Below are positions 45,749 through 54,042 of a stretch of 64,000 nucleotides of DNA, piece after piece. Made by a program: the position numbers and the translations under genes. How positions within the stretch are numbered: position 1 is the stretch's first letter; each line of letters starts with the position of its first letter. The notes under the pieces were generated by a model that searched no databases, had not been told where the DNA came from, and saw nothing but the letters and a program-made list of their open reading frames with translations. The stretch is from positions 1 to 64,000 of the forward strand of contig NC_016021.1 in the NCBI RefSeq assembly GCF_000182745.2, written 5' to 3'. Source of the stretch: Komagataeibacter medellinensis NBRC 3288. GTDB taxonomy: Bacteria; Pseudomonadota; Alphaproteobacteria; Acetobacterales; Acetobacteraceae.

Positions 45749-48640
45749 ATGCCGCGTCGCGTGACCCTGACCGATCGACAGCGCGAGGCGCTGTTTCACT
45801 TACCGGTCGATCAAGGTGATCTGCTGCGGCACTATACCCTTAGCGATGAGGATCTCGGGCATATCCGCCAGCGCCGGCGCGCCCACAACCGTTTCGGCTT
45901 CGCGCTGCAACTGTGCGTCCTGCGCTACCCGGGCCGGGTACTCACCCCTGGCGAGCTGATCCCGGCACAGGTATCGGATTTCATCGCGGCCCAGCTCGGG
46001 CTGAGCCGTGACGATCTACTCCTCTATGCCGCGCGCGAGGAGACCCGGCATGAGCATCTGGCGGACCTACGCCGGATCTACGGCTATCGCTCCTTTTCGG
46101 GGCGGGGCGCACGGGATTTGCGCGATTGGATCGCTCGGGAAGCCGAGGCGGCGACATCGAATGAGGATCTTGCCCGTCGCTTCGTTGCAGAGTGTCGCCG
46201 CACCCGCACAATCCTTCCCGGTTTCTCAACGATTGAGCGCCTTTGTGCCGATGCACTGGTCAAGGCCGAACGCAGGATCGAAGATCGTATCGCCCATCGC
46301 ATAACACCAGCCCTGAGCGAGAATTTGGCTCATCTGTTAGAGAATACGGTGGATGGTCGCATCACCCGCTTCGTATGGCTGCGACAGTTCGAAGTTGGCG
46401 CAAATTCGGCGGCGGCCAATCGGCTGATGGATCGACTGGAATATCTCCACAAGTTCGATCTTCCGGCAGATTTGCTGGACGGCGTTCCCGCGCATCGTGT
46501 GACCCGCCTTCGCCGGCAGGGCGAGCGCTATTACGCCGACGGCATGCGCGATCTGCCCGAAGGCAGGCGGCTTGCAATCCTCGCTGTCTGCACCATGGAA
46601 TGGCGGTCATCTCTGGCTGATGTCATCGTGGAGACCCACGATCGCATCGTAGGCCGTCTCTATCGGGTCTCCGAACGCCTTTGCAGCACCAAGATCGCCG
46701 ACGAAAAGGCGGCCGTTCGGGACACGCTGAAGTCTTTTGCTGAAATCGGTGGTGCTTTGCTTGGAGCGCAGGACGATGGCGCATCCCTGGACGGGATAAT
46801 CACCACCGGTCCAGGCTGGGAACGGTTCAGAACCCTTGTCGCCACGGCCTCTGCGTTGACCAATGTGCTCGCTGCCGACCCGCTCAGCCGTGTGCTGGAC
46901 GGCTATCATCGCTTCCGCCTCTATGCGCCCAGGATGCTGCGCCTGCTCGACATGCAGGCGGCGCCGATTGCCAAGCCTCTTCTGACGGCTATCGCGCTGC
47001 TACAGAGCGGGATCAAATCCGATCCTCCTATGGATTTTCTACGTCCCAACTCCAAATGGCATCGCCATCTTCGCGCTGCGCCCGCCGGCGACTACCGACT
47101 TTGGGAAATCGCGGTGCTGTTCCATATCCGCGACGCTTTCCGGTCCGGCGACATATGGCTGGCAAAATCGCGCCGCTATGGCGACCTCAAGCAGATCCTG
47201 GTCCCGCCACAGGCGATAGAGCAGACCGCGCGGTTCGCTGTGCCGCTGCAACCCGGTGAATGGCTTGCCGAGCGCAGGGCTCGACTGGATACACAACTGA
47301 AGGCGCTTGGCCGCGCGGCGCGAACCGGTACGATCCCAGGCGGCATCATCGAGAACGGCAAGCTGCACATCGACAAGCTGAAGGCTGACACACCCGAAGG
47401 CACTGAGGATCTCGTACTCGATCTCTATCAACAGCTCCCGTCCACGAGGATCACCGATTTGTTGCTGGAAGTGGATGAGCGAACCGGATTCTCCGAGGCT
47501 TTCACGCATCTGCGCACTGGCGTGCCTTGCCGCGACCAGATCGGCCTGATGAACGTGTTGTTGGCGGAAGGCGTCAATCTTGGTCTACGCAAGATGGCAG
47601 CGGCGACCAATACGCACAGCTTCTGGGAATTGCTGCGGATCGCACGCTGGCATGTCGAAGGCAGCGCCTATGATCGGGCGCTCGCCATGATCGTGGAAGC
47701 CCATGCCGCTCTGCCTATGTCCGCCTTCTGGGGACAAGGGAAATCCGCATCCAGCGACGGGCAGTTCTTCCTTGCTACCGAGCAGGGCGAAGCGATGAAT
47801 CTGATCAACGCGAAATATGGCAACGTCCCAGGCCTCAAGGGATACAGCCATGTGTCCGATCAATATGCACCCTTCGCTACCCAGGTCATCCCGGCAACGG
47901 TCAGCGAGGCACCTTATATACTCGATGGGCTGCTCATGAATGACGCAGGCCGCCGCGTCCGCCAGCATTTTGCCGACACGGGTGGCTTTACCGATCATGT
48001 GTTCGCCGCCAGCTCCTTGCTCGGCTACAGGTTCGCACCGCGTATCCGAGATCTCTCTCAGAAAAGACTCTATGCCTTCACGCCCAACGCGACGCCCGCC
48101 AATGTGCGAGCGCTGGTTGGCGGCAAAATCAATGAACCGCTCATCGAGCGCAACTGGCCCGACATCCTGCGCGTCACGGCAACGATCGCAGCGGGCACCG
48201 TCGCCCCCAGCCAGATTCTTCGCAAGCTCGCTTCCTACCCGCGCCAGAATGAGCTGGCCCTCGCATTGCGGGAGATCGGTCGCATCGAGCGCACCCTGTT
48301 CATGATCGACTGGATTCTCGACGCCGGTCTCCAGCGCCAGGCTCAGATCGGTCTCAACAAGGGCGAGGCCCATCATGCCATCAAGCGCGCCATCAGCTTC
48401 CATCGTCGAGGTGAGATACGCGACCGCTCAGGCGAAGGGCAGCACTATCGTATTGCCGGCATGAACCTGCTCGCCGCCATCATCATCTTCTGGAACACCA
48501 TGAAACTCGGGGAGGTCGTGGACAGACGCGCCGTGGACGGCATCATCATCTCGCCTGATCTCCTCGCCCATGTCTCACCGCTGGGATGGGAACACATCAA
48601 CCTCACCGGTGAATATCGCTGGCCTAAATCCTTAGCGTAG
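45749..48640 (+). CDS. tnpA: Tn3-family transposase TnpA
   Basis: A 963-residue transposase of full family length. It has the N-terminal DUF4158 region (LTDRQREALFHLPVDQGDLL), and in the C-terminal catalytic half STDG-type segments are replaced by YSHVSDQYAPFATQVIPA and the ending YRIAGMNLLAAIIIFWNT, LGWEHINLTGEYRW. It cuts at the 38-bp repeats and forms cointegrates. The final SLA codons and stop lie inside the right terminal repeat. Confidence 0.95.
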   Translation: MPRRVTLTDRQREALFHLPVDQGDLLRHYTLSDEDLGHIRQRRRAHNRFGFALQLCVLRYPGRVLTPGELIPAQVSDFIAAQLGLSRDDLLLYAAREETRHEHLADLRRIYGYRSFSGRGARDLRDWIAREAEAATSNEDLARRFVAECRRTRTILPGFSTIERLCADALVKAERRIEDRIAHRITPALSENLAHLLENTVDGRITRFVWLRQFEVGANSAAANRLMDRLEYLHKFDLPADLLDGVPAHRVTRLRRQGERYYADGMRDLPEGRRLAILAVCTMEWRSSLADVIVETHDRIVGRLYRVSERLCSTKIADEKAAVRDTLKSFAEIGGALLGAQDDGASLDGIITTGPGWERFRTLVATASALTNVLAADPLSRVLDGYHRFRLYAPRMLRLLDMQAAPIAKPLLTAIALLQSGIKSDPPMDFLRPNSKWHRHLRAAPAGDYRLWEIAVLFHIRDAFRSGDIWLAKSRRYGDLKQILVPPQAIEQTARFAVPLQPGEWLAERRARLDTQLKALGRAARTGTIPGGIIENGKLHIDKLKADTPEGTEDLVLDLYQQLPSTRITDLLLEVDERTGFSEAFTHLRTGVPCRDQIGLMNVLLAEGVNLGLRKMAAATNTHSFWELLRIARWHVEGSAYDRALAMIVEAHAALPMSAFWGQGKSASSDGQFFLATEQGEAMNLINAKYGNVPGLKGYSHVSDQYAPFATQVIPATVSEAPYILDGLLMNDAGRRVRQHFADTGGFTDHVFAASSLLGYRFAPRIRDLSQKRLYAFTPNATPANVRALVGGKINEPLIERNWPDILRVTATIAAGTVAPSQILRKLASYPRQNELALALREIGRIERTLFMIDWILDAGLQRQAQIGLNKGEAHHAIKRAISFHRRGEIRDRSGEGQHYRIAGMNLLAAIIIFWNTMKLGEVVDRRAVDGIIISPDLLAHVSPLGWEHINLTGEYRWPKSLA

Positions 48641-48668
48641 GATTTCGCCCCCTCCCGCAAACGACCCC

Positions 48669-48847
48669 TGTCACGTCTGATTCCCGCGCTTGAACGGGAT
48701 GCGGCTGCCATTGAAGCTTCTCTCGTCACGCCGTGGACAACCAGCCCGGTTGAAGGACAGATCAGCCGACTGAAAATGATCAAGCGCACCATGTTCGGAA
48801 GAGCAGGCTTCGAACTCCTCAGGGCTCGTGTCCTCCAGCCAGCATAA
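48669..48847 (+). pseudogene. ISL3-family transposase, C-terminal stump
   Basis: The frame gives RLIPALERDAAAIEASL, then TSPVEGQISRLKMIKRTMFG and the end LLRARVLQPA, the C-terminal signature of ISL3 (IS204/IS1001/IS1165) transposases. The 5' part is missing, cut at the Tn3 end. GGGTTCTCCCGCAC on the minus strand (48870-48883) could be its terminal repeat. Confidence 0.82.
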
Positions 48848-48881
48848 CCAAAAACATCATCACGAAAAGTGCGGGAGAACC

Positions 48882-48903
48882 CAGTTCTCAGTGAAAATCA
48901 ACA
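48882..48903 (-). repeat. IS21-family terminal remnant
   Basis: On the minus strand the sequence is identical to the 22 bases at 28615-28636, starting TGTTGATTTTCACTGAGAAC. It abuts the ISL3 end, suggesting that the ISL3-type element had jumped into an IS21-type end. Confidence 0.6.
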
Positions 48904-48922
48904 GTATAAATGGTCTAAATCA

Positions 48923-49147
48923 TCAGTATCGTGTTACTTCGGCTGTCGGGCATCCACCGCATTTTGAGCATTTGAGGCGGTCAATGATCCGATAGATGCG
49001 AGTGGAAGCCGGAATCCCCCGAGCAGTTGCAAACTGACCGAGAGGCTCGACAACGAAGTGGCCGCAGCCGCAGCGAATGCGGAAGATGCAGTCTTTCCGG
49101 TAATGGATCGTGTCGATTGGCTTGGGACGCTCATAATTTGCCGACAT
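48923..49147 (-). CDS. Small putative zinc-ribbon protein
   Basis: A 74-residue protein with four paired cysteines: CGCGH in the middle and CSKCG near the end, suggesting a zinc ribbon. It follows the relaxase gene closely on the same strand and is probably co-transcribed. No specific family is recognised; a DNA- or RNA-binding accessory role is possible. Confidence 0.6.
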   Translation of the reverse strand: MSANYERPKPIDTIHYRKDCIFRIRCGCGHFVVEPLGQFATARGIPASTRIYRIIDRLKCSKCGGCPTAEVTRY

Positions 49148-49156
49148 GATCCTACC

Positions 49157-52100
49157 TTATAGGCGCGCACTGCGCCGTTTCTTTTGTTTTTCCTGCGCTT
49201 TGGCTTCGGTTTTGCGTGAGAGAATGGTTCTGACCTTCGCTTTCAAGGCTTTGGTCATCTCACGCAACCGATCCATCATACCGTTTCGGTCCTTCATGGC
49301 TTCAGCCGTGTTTTTAAGGCCCTCGGATGCCTTCTGCTCGTGCCGGCGGGTTGAGAAGCGGCCTGCCAGAGTAGCACGTTGCTTGCCCTCTCCTTCCCGC
49401 GCTTCCAGACCCTGTTTTGTCTGCTGCATAGCGCGTACGGTGCCACGCCGGATATTTTCCGCTCGTTCCAGAAGGGCGTGTGCTGTCTCTTTTTCGGGCT
49501 GGCGCTCGAAGTTCCGGATGATATTTTTCAGGACATCGGTTGCGGTAATTGTACGCTGATCCCCCAGAGGCCGTCGGCCGGCAATCTCGCTCCGTTCAGC
49601 GCCATCCGATGTGACCATAAAGGTCTGCTCCCGGTGTCGGCTGGACGAAGTGTAAGCACCGAACGCCGTGACATTCCGTGACCCGGCCGGAATGGCAAAA
49701 ATATGCTCGGTGACGGTGACACCCTGGCTGGTATTGGTGGTCATCGCGTCCCCATAGGATAGCAGAAACCGACCGGTTTCCTTCTCCTTGAGGGAGTCCC
49801 ATTTTACCAGTCCATTCCGACCATTGGCCCCTCGCAGAACCAGCCCCTCTTCGCGTACGTCACGGACTTCAACCACAGTGCCGTTGCGGCCGAGATTCCC
49901 GCCTGAATTGGTGTCGAGGAAGCGGGCATTTGTCCGCTGGAACAGGCGAACCTTGTCGCCGCGTGCCAGGGACAGGTCATAGGAGGTATTTTCTCCGGTA
50001 GCCTGTGCCTTGATGGTAATCAGATCCGCGCTGATCTCCCCAAGCTCACGCCGGCGATCACGGATCGCGCGGCTGATGTTGTGGGCGTCAGCATTCGTCG
50101 GGGTGGAGATCGAAAGGGTGTATTTGTCGCGATCGGCATTCTCCGTACGGCGTTGCTGCCAGAGATCGACCACGGCCTTGATGGCTTCCTCGTAGCCTCC
50201 CGGTGCAACACGCAGGGTTCCATTTTCCGCCTTCCGCTTGACGGCTTCCTCGGTTTGCCCGTTGCGAAACATAAGGGTGGTTTCGCGCTCTTCCTGCTGA
50301 ATCTGGCGCGTGGACGTCCCCAAGAGGGGTATGTTTTCCTTGCCCAGCCCTCGTTGCAGTAATTCGATAACCGCGCCCGCCTCAACGGACTGCATCTGTT
50401 TCGGGTCGCCGATCATCACCAGCTTGAAGCCGATGTCCTCTCGCTTCCTGAGGATGTCATTGAGCTGGCGTGTGCCCAGGAGGCTGAGTTCGTCAACGAC
50501 GACGACGGATTTCTTGGTGAGTTTGAGCTTGCCGCTGTCGATCCGGCGCAGGAAGGATTCCAGAGCGCGGGTCTTGGCGACTTCCATACCCGTAGCAGAC
50601 AGATCGTCGGACTGTCGCCAGGCCAAGGCGATGCCGTGAACGTCCCGGCCCTGCTGCTTCCACGCGGTTACGAGCGGCTTCAGGAGTGTGGTTTTTCCTG
50701 AACCTGCAACGCCGATCCCCACGACGACCTGACCGCCCTTCCCTAGATCCTCCATCATCGTGCGTTGGGCCTGCCCGTGCGCGCTCTCGAAACTGAGTTC
50801 GGGATGGGCCTTGACGGCCTGGTCAATCTGCTTGTCCGTGAGCGCGCCGCTTCGATCCTTCGCGGCCTCGCGCGTCATGCGGATCAGGTCGCGCTCTTCG
50901 CTTTCGTGAAGGGCGGTCGTGATTCCGACCCGCTCTCTGCCTTCCGGGTCTTTGACTTCTCCCCAAATCAGGGAGGTTTGACGTCCGTGCTGGCGGACGC
51001 CGCGATTGCGCATGGCTGCGGTCACGGCGTTGATGTCGGCTGCTGTGTCGATCCCCGCTGCGATCAATCCTTTGGCGGCGGCGATCCGGGCATCAGAACA
51101 GTCAAGAGATGCGCGCTGCTGAAGCTGCTTGTCAAAGACATGCTGTGCAGCTTCATAGGCGTGTTCCAGGCGCTCGGCCCGATCGCGCTCGGATGCGATT
51201 TCATCGGGCCGGAGAATGCTCCGGTGCTTGTATCCGATCTCTGCGGCCGTACGCTGCCATGAGGCCATGTCGGTAAGATCGTCCGACTTCGCGCCGCGCG
51301 GATCTTGCACCCCTTGCTTGATAAGGCCGATTTTGCGCTTGGCATCGAGGGTATCCCAATCAAGGCCCTGCCCTGCCGCATAGGCACGCGCGGCGGCCGT
51401 TCCTGAAAGTGTGCGGCGGCTGAACTGTTCACAGACACTCTCGGGAATGGCTGCAACCCTGCCCATTTCCGTCCGCTCGTCCAGCACCATATCGACCCCC
51501 TGCTTGCGCAGGTTCGTCGCTAGGTGGGCCTGATAGACGGCGCCCCACTCCTTGACCTTGCCGTTAAGCTGATCGAGCCACAGGCCGCCCATGCGGCCCT
51601 CGTCGGTCAGTGCCGCGTTCAGAATGGCAGTATGCGTGTGGAGCTGCATATCGCCTGGCACCCGGCCCCCTCCCTGACGGAGCGTATGCAGCTCGGTAAA
51701 GACCTCGCCCTGGTCGTCTGTCCGGATGACCTCAACGGTCGGCCGTGCCGTATAATGATCGAAGGACACCCAGCCGATGGATGCGGGGTCCCAGCCATCT
51801 TTTCCGGCGTCGCCTTTCCGCGCACGTCCGATCACCTTTTCCACTTCCTGCATGGTTGAGGCGATCGCGTCGTGATGTGCCTGAAGGATGATTCCGCGCT
51901 CGGCTTCTGTCGGGGCGAATGCCCATGCAACGGAAACCGATTTGGGGGCGGAAAAGGTGAAATCCACATACCCGATCCGGGCGCGACTGGTGTCCATGCG
52001 CTCGTGATATTCGGACACACTCAACTCCTGCCCGTCGGCCATACGCCCGGACAGGATGTTTTCGCGTTGGTCATTGGTCAGGCTGGCCGCATCGGCACCA

Positions 52101-52819
52101 AGGACGGCCGTAAAACGCCGTACAGCCCGTTCAGCTTTCTTAGCAGGTATATCGCCGCCAGAAACCGTCTTGCCCGCCAGAACGGCTTCCAGTTCGGATC
52201 TCGTGGGCAATCGGCTTTCATCCATCTCGAAGATTTTGCCGATTGCTTCCGTGGCCGATCTTTTCGTCTTCCCCGGAATATCCTGTCCGTCTGCTCGTTG
52301 CCCGTTCAGAAGGTGAGCGACTTCGGCCGGTGTCAGGCCCTTCGTGGGGTCGATCCCAAGTCGTGCGGCCAATTCGGGATTCATGTCCCGGCGTGGGATG
52401 GCTGTCGCACTGCTGTAGTCGCGGGCGGCGCTGGCGTTGCGGATCTCGCTATCAAGTGCGTCGGCAGTGAAGGGCACGGCGCGTTGCTGCAACAATTCCT
52501 CGGCTTTGGCCCGGTCGATCAGATTGGCCGCCACGAAGGTTCCGGCTGCGCGGACTGCCAGCACGTTGTCCGAATCGGACGTGGCTTCTCGCAGGCGGTC
52601 GATTTCCATTGCCAGCGTGTCGGCCAGGTCATCCATCCCGCTCGTGGTGCCGGCATAGCGGGTGGCAGCGGCCTCGGCCGGGGTCGGGGGTCTTACACCC
52701 TGCGCGTAGTACTCCGCCATCACGGCCATCTCGGGCGGAAGGGTCTGCTGAAGCAGGTGCTCGCTCATGGCCTTGGCGGCGGACGTGGCCCCGGCCGCGC
52801 CTGTCCGATAGGTCAGCAT
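49157..52819 (-). CDS. traA: MOBF relaxase/helicase (TrwC/TraI-like)
   Basis: A 1220-residue two-part conjugative relaxase. The nicking domain has a tyrosine pair (MAEYYAQG, residues 37-38), FTFSAPKSVSVAWAF (near 288) and the metal-binding MQLHTHTAILN (histidines 394 and 396). The helicase half has Walker A GVAGSGKTT (residues 703-711) and VVVDELSLLG. It nicks oriT and unwinds the transferred strand. Between the tyrosines and the core lies an extra region of about 220 residues with three similar 43-residue repeats (about 145-275). It overlaps the upstream small gene by one base. Confidence 0.92.
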   Translation of the reverse strand: MLTYRTGAAGATSAAKAMSEHLLQQTLPPEMAVMAEYYAQGVRPPTPAEAAATRYAGTTSGMDDLADTLAMEIDRLREATSDSDNVLAVRAAGTFVAANLIDRAKAEELLQQRAVPFTADALDSEIRNASAARDYSSATAIPRRDMNPELAARLGIDPTKGLTPAEVAHLLNGQRADGQDIPGKTKRSATEAIGKIFEMDESRLPTRSELEAVLAGKTVSGGDIPAKKAERAVRRFTAVLGADAASLTNDQRENILSGRMADGQELSVSEYHERMDTSRARIGYVDFTFSAPKSVSVAWAFAPTEAERGIILQAHHDAIASTMQEVEKVIGRARKGDAGKDGWDPASIGWVSFDHYTARPTVEVIRTDDQGEVFTELHTLRQGGGRVPGDMQLHTHTAILNAALTDEGRMGGLWLDQLNGKVKEWGAVYQAHLATNLRKQGVDMVLDERTEMGRVAAIPESVCEQFSRRTLSGTAAARAYAAGQGLDWDTLDAKRKIGLIKQGVQDPRGAKSDDLTDMASWQRTAAEIGYKHRSILRPDEIASERDRAERLEHAYEAAQHVFDKQLQQRASLDCSDARIAAAKGLIAAGIDTAADINAVTAAMRNRGVRQHGRQTSLIWGEVKDPEGRERVGITTALHESEERDLIRMTREAAKDRSGALTDKQIDQAVKAHPELSFESAHGQAQRTMMEDLGKGGQVVVGIGVAGSGKTTLLKPLVTAWKQQGRDVHGIALAWRQSDDLSATGMEVAKTRALESFLRRIDSGKLKLTKKSVVVVDELSLLGTRQLNDILRKREDIGFKLVMIGDPKQMQSVEAGAVIELLQRGLGKENIPLLGTSTRQIQQEERETTLMFRNGQTEEAVKRKAENGTLRVAPGGYEEAIKAVVDLWQQRRTENADRDKYTLSISTPTNADAHNISRAIRDRRRELGEISADLITIKAQATGENTSYDLSLARGDKVRLFQRTNARFLDTNSGGNLGRNGTVVEVRDVREEGLVLRGANGRNGLVKWDSLKEKETGRFLLSYGDAMTTNTSQGVTVTEHIFAIPAGSRNVTAFGAYTSSSRHREQTFMVTSDGAERSEIAGRRPLGDQRTITATDVLKNIIRNFERQPEKETAHALLERAENIRRGTVRAMQQTKQGLEAREGEGKQRATLAGRFSTRRHEQKASEGLKNTAEAMKDRNGMMDRLREMTKALKAKVRTILSRKTEAKAQEKQKKRRSARL

Positions 52820-53139
52820 CAGGGTGCCGGGGTATCGGACGCCTCGTGACCGGAAGCGACAAGAAGAGACGCCATATCATTCATGCTTTCGGCCATTGTG
52901 TTGACGGCCTGGGTATTCTCGCCCACGGCGGCGGTCAGGTTGGTGAGGGCCTGCGCGACCGGAGAATCCCCCGGCTCGTCTCTGGCGGCTGCCAGCACTT
53001 CGGTCAGCATTTCGGTCTGCGCCTGAAGCGTGTCGAGCATCATCCCGAGGACGGTCTGAATGGCCGAGAGCTGCTTACCGTGCTCTTCCAGCGTATCGGA
53101 AACATGGGCGAGATAGGCCCCGTCGGTGTCTTTCGCCAT
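52819..53139 (-). CDS. Small coiled-coil protein before the relaxase
   Basis: A 106-residue hydrophilic protein with long predicted helices (LEEHGKQLSAIQTVLGMMLD, AVNTMAESMNDMASLLVAS) and no membrane segment. It is coupled to the relaxase gene and faces the repeat region, so an accessory relaxosome role comparable to TrwA is likely by position, although no ribbon-helix-helix motif is evident. Confidence 0.6.
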   Translation of the reverse strand: MAKDTDGAYLAHVSDTLEEHGKQLSAIQTVLGMMLDTLQAQTEMLTEVLAAARDEPGDSPVAQALTNLTAAVGENTQAVNTMAESMNDMASLLVASGHEASDTPAP

Positions 53140-53306
53140 GAGGGTTCGGGCTCCTTATTCCCGGCATTATCACGAAAACGTGAGCAATGAATCGGAAGGC
53201 GATGCGCCGGAATCAGTGCCTTCTTTTCGCACCTTTTCACCCCATGCGTCTAGCATGACTTGGTCTGTAGAAAAAACGCCACTCCCCCCTCACCCTCCTA
53301 CCTCTC
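53140..53306. other. Candidate oriT-proximal region
   Basis: The divergent gap between the relaxase and stb-like operons. A hairpin TCACG-AAAA-CGTGA lies at 53170-53183, and TGCGTCTAGC near 53254 faintly recalls a MOBF nick region. A pyrimidine-rich stretch precedes the 12-bp repeats. oriT is expected here from gene order, but the nick site is not identified. Confidence 0.45.
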
Positions 53307-53411
53307 ATGGAAGGATACGATAGAGGCCACGTATCAGGACACGAAAGAGGACACATCAGAGGATACGTTAGAGGGCACTCTAGAGGCTACGGAATAAAAA
53401 AAAGAAGGTGA
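53307..53411 (+). CDS. Possible 34-residue G-[YH]-x-R repeat peptide
   Basis: An ATG at 53307 opens a frame through all seven 12-bp repeats, giving MEGYDRGHVSGHERGHIR and a further GYVR, GHSR, GYGI and KKRR. Each repeat unit is one G-(Y/H)-x-(R/S) tetrapeptide. The sequence before the ATG is pyrimidine-rich with no ribosome-binding site, so the frame may be only a consequence of repeats whose period is divisible by three. Confidence 0.25.
   Translation: MEGYDRGHVSGHERGHIRGYVRGHSRGYGIKKRR
53313..53396 (+). repeat. Seven tandem 12-bp repeats (Stb/centromere-like)
   Basis: Seven uninterrupted 12-base units start at 53313, 53325, 53337, 53349, 53361, 53373 and 53385, with the pattern GG-N2-AC-N3-(A/T)(G/C/T)A. 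Examples are GGATACGATAGA and GGACACATCAGA. They lie 49 bases before an StbA/TraK-position gene. In R388, StbA binds tandem short repeats beside oriT, so these are read as the equivalent binding array. Confidence 0.75.
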
Positions 53412-53420
53412 CGGACGAGA

Positions 53421-53440
53421 AGAAAAATGCAATTTTTCTC
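53421..53440. promoter_or_regulatory. AGAAAAAT/ATTTTTCT inverted repeat before the stbA-like gene
   Basis: Arms AGAAAAAT (53421-53428) and ATTTTTCT (53432-53439) flank GCA, five bases before the next start codon, covering the place where a ribosome-binding site would be. Closely related repeats occur at 59983, 60553 and 63459. Confidence 0.55.
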
Positions 53441-53445
53441 AAGCC

Positions 53446-54042
53446 ATGAAAAACGCCAACAGACAGACGATCCGTGGAGTTCCGAGCAAACGTCCTCGCA
53501 CTGAAGAGGAATTGCAGGAGGCTGCGGATCGGTTCAGCCAGGACTGGACCCCACAGGATCAGGTGATGCCGTGGATACGCGCTCATGAGCCGGAGCTTAG
53601 TGCGATGGTGAGTGCGGGCTGGTCCTGGGATGATGTCGGCCGGGCGATGGCTCGTGCGCGCATCACGTATAAAACCGAGGTGCCCATGAAAGGGTCGATC
53701 TTGCGCGCGAAAGCGTACAAGGCGCGGAAGGACAGGTCAGAGGCGACGACAGTTCGAGCGGTTCCCGCGAGAACGCCAGTCGTCTCGGGAGGCGTGAAAC
53801 CGGCTCCTGCTGCCTCGTCCATCAGACCGTCAGCGGACCCCTCGCCTGCGTGGCTGGAACAGGCCCCGGAAAGGGAGGAAGGCGAACCGGAGTTCAAGCC
53901 GATCTCACTGCGAACCCCTCTGCCCCCGACAGCCGAACCCAAGGCGGTAAAAACGCAAACGGCTCCTGAGCGGCCGAAACGCTCAAGAGCCGATGCTTTA
54001 GCAATGCTAACTAATCGTCCTGTAAAGACTGAGGAATCATAA
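53446..54042 (+). CDS. StbA/TraK-like protein, first gene of the stb-like operon
   Basis: A 198-residue protein. The N-terminal 90 residues are compact and basic (KRPRTEEELQEAADRFSQDW, WSWDDVGRAMARARITYKTE, GSILRAKAYKARK) and could contain a helix-turn-helix; the rest is a proline- and charge-rich disordered tail. It stands where StbA (R388) or TraK (RP4) would be: next to oriT-type repeats and coupled to a ParA-like ATPase (TAATG). DNA binding to the 12-bp repeats is inferred from position. Confidence 0.6.
   Translation: MKNANRQTIRGVPSKRPRTEEELQEAADRFSQDWTPQDQVMPWIRAHEPELSAMVSAGWSWDDVGRAMARARITYKTEVPMKGSILRAKAYKARKDRSEATTVRAVPARTPVVSGGVKPAPAASSIRPSADPSPAWLEQAPEREEGEPEFKPISLRTPLPPTAEPKAVKTQTAPERPKRSRADALAMLTNRPVKTEES

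Larger units (their letters stand above)
44981..48668 (+). mobile_element. Tn3-family transposon, 3.7 kb, tnpR and tnpA only
   Basis: Perfect 38-bp terminal inverted repeats, 44981-45018 and 48631-48668, begin GGGGTCGTTTGCGGGAGGGG. Inside are divergent tnpR and tnpA with a res region between, and no cargo. The five flanking bases differ (TAGAA and TGTCA), so no target duplication remains. The left flank is a dehydrogenase stump and the right flank an ISL3-type stump. Confidence 0.93.

Noticed and set aside
53240-53270. TGCGTCTAGC as the oriT nick site
   Set aside because: Resemblance to known MOBF nick regions is too short to claim; kept only as a hint in the oriT-proximal feature.
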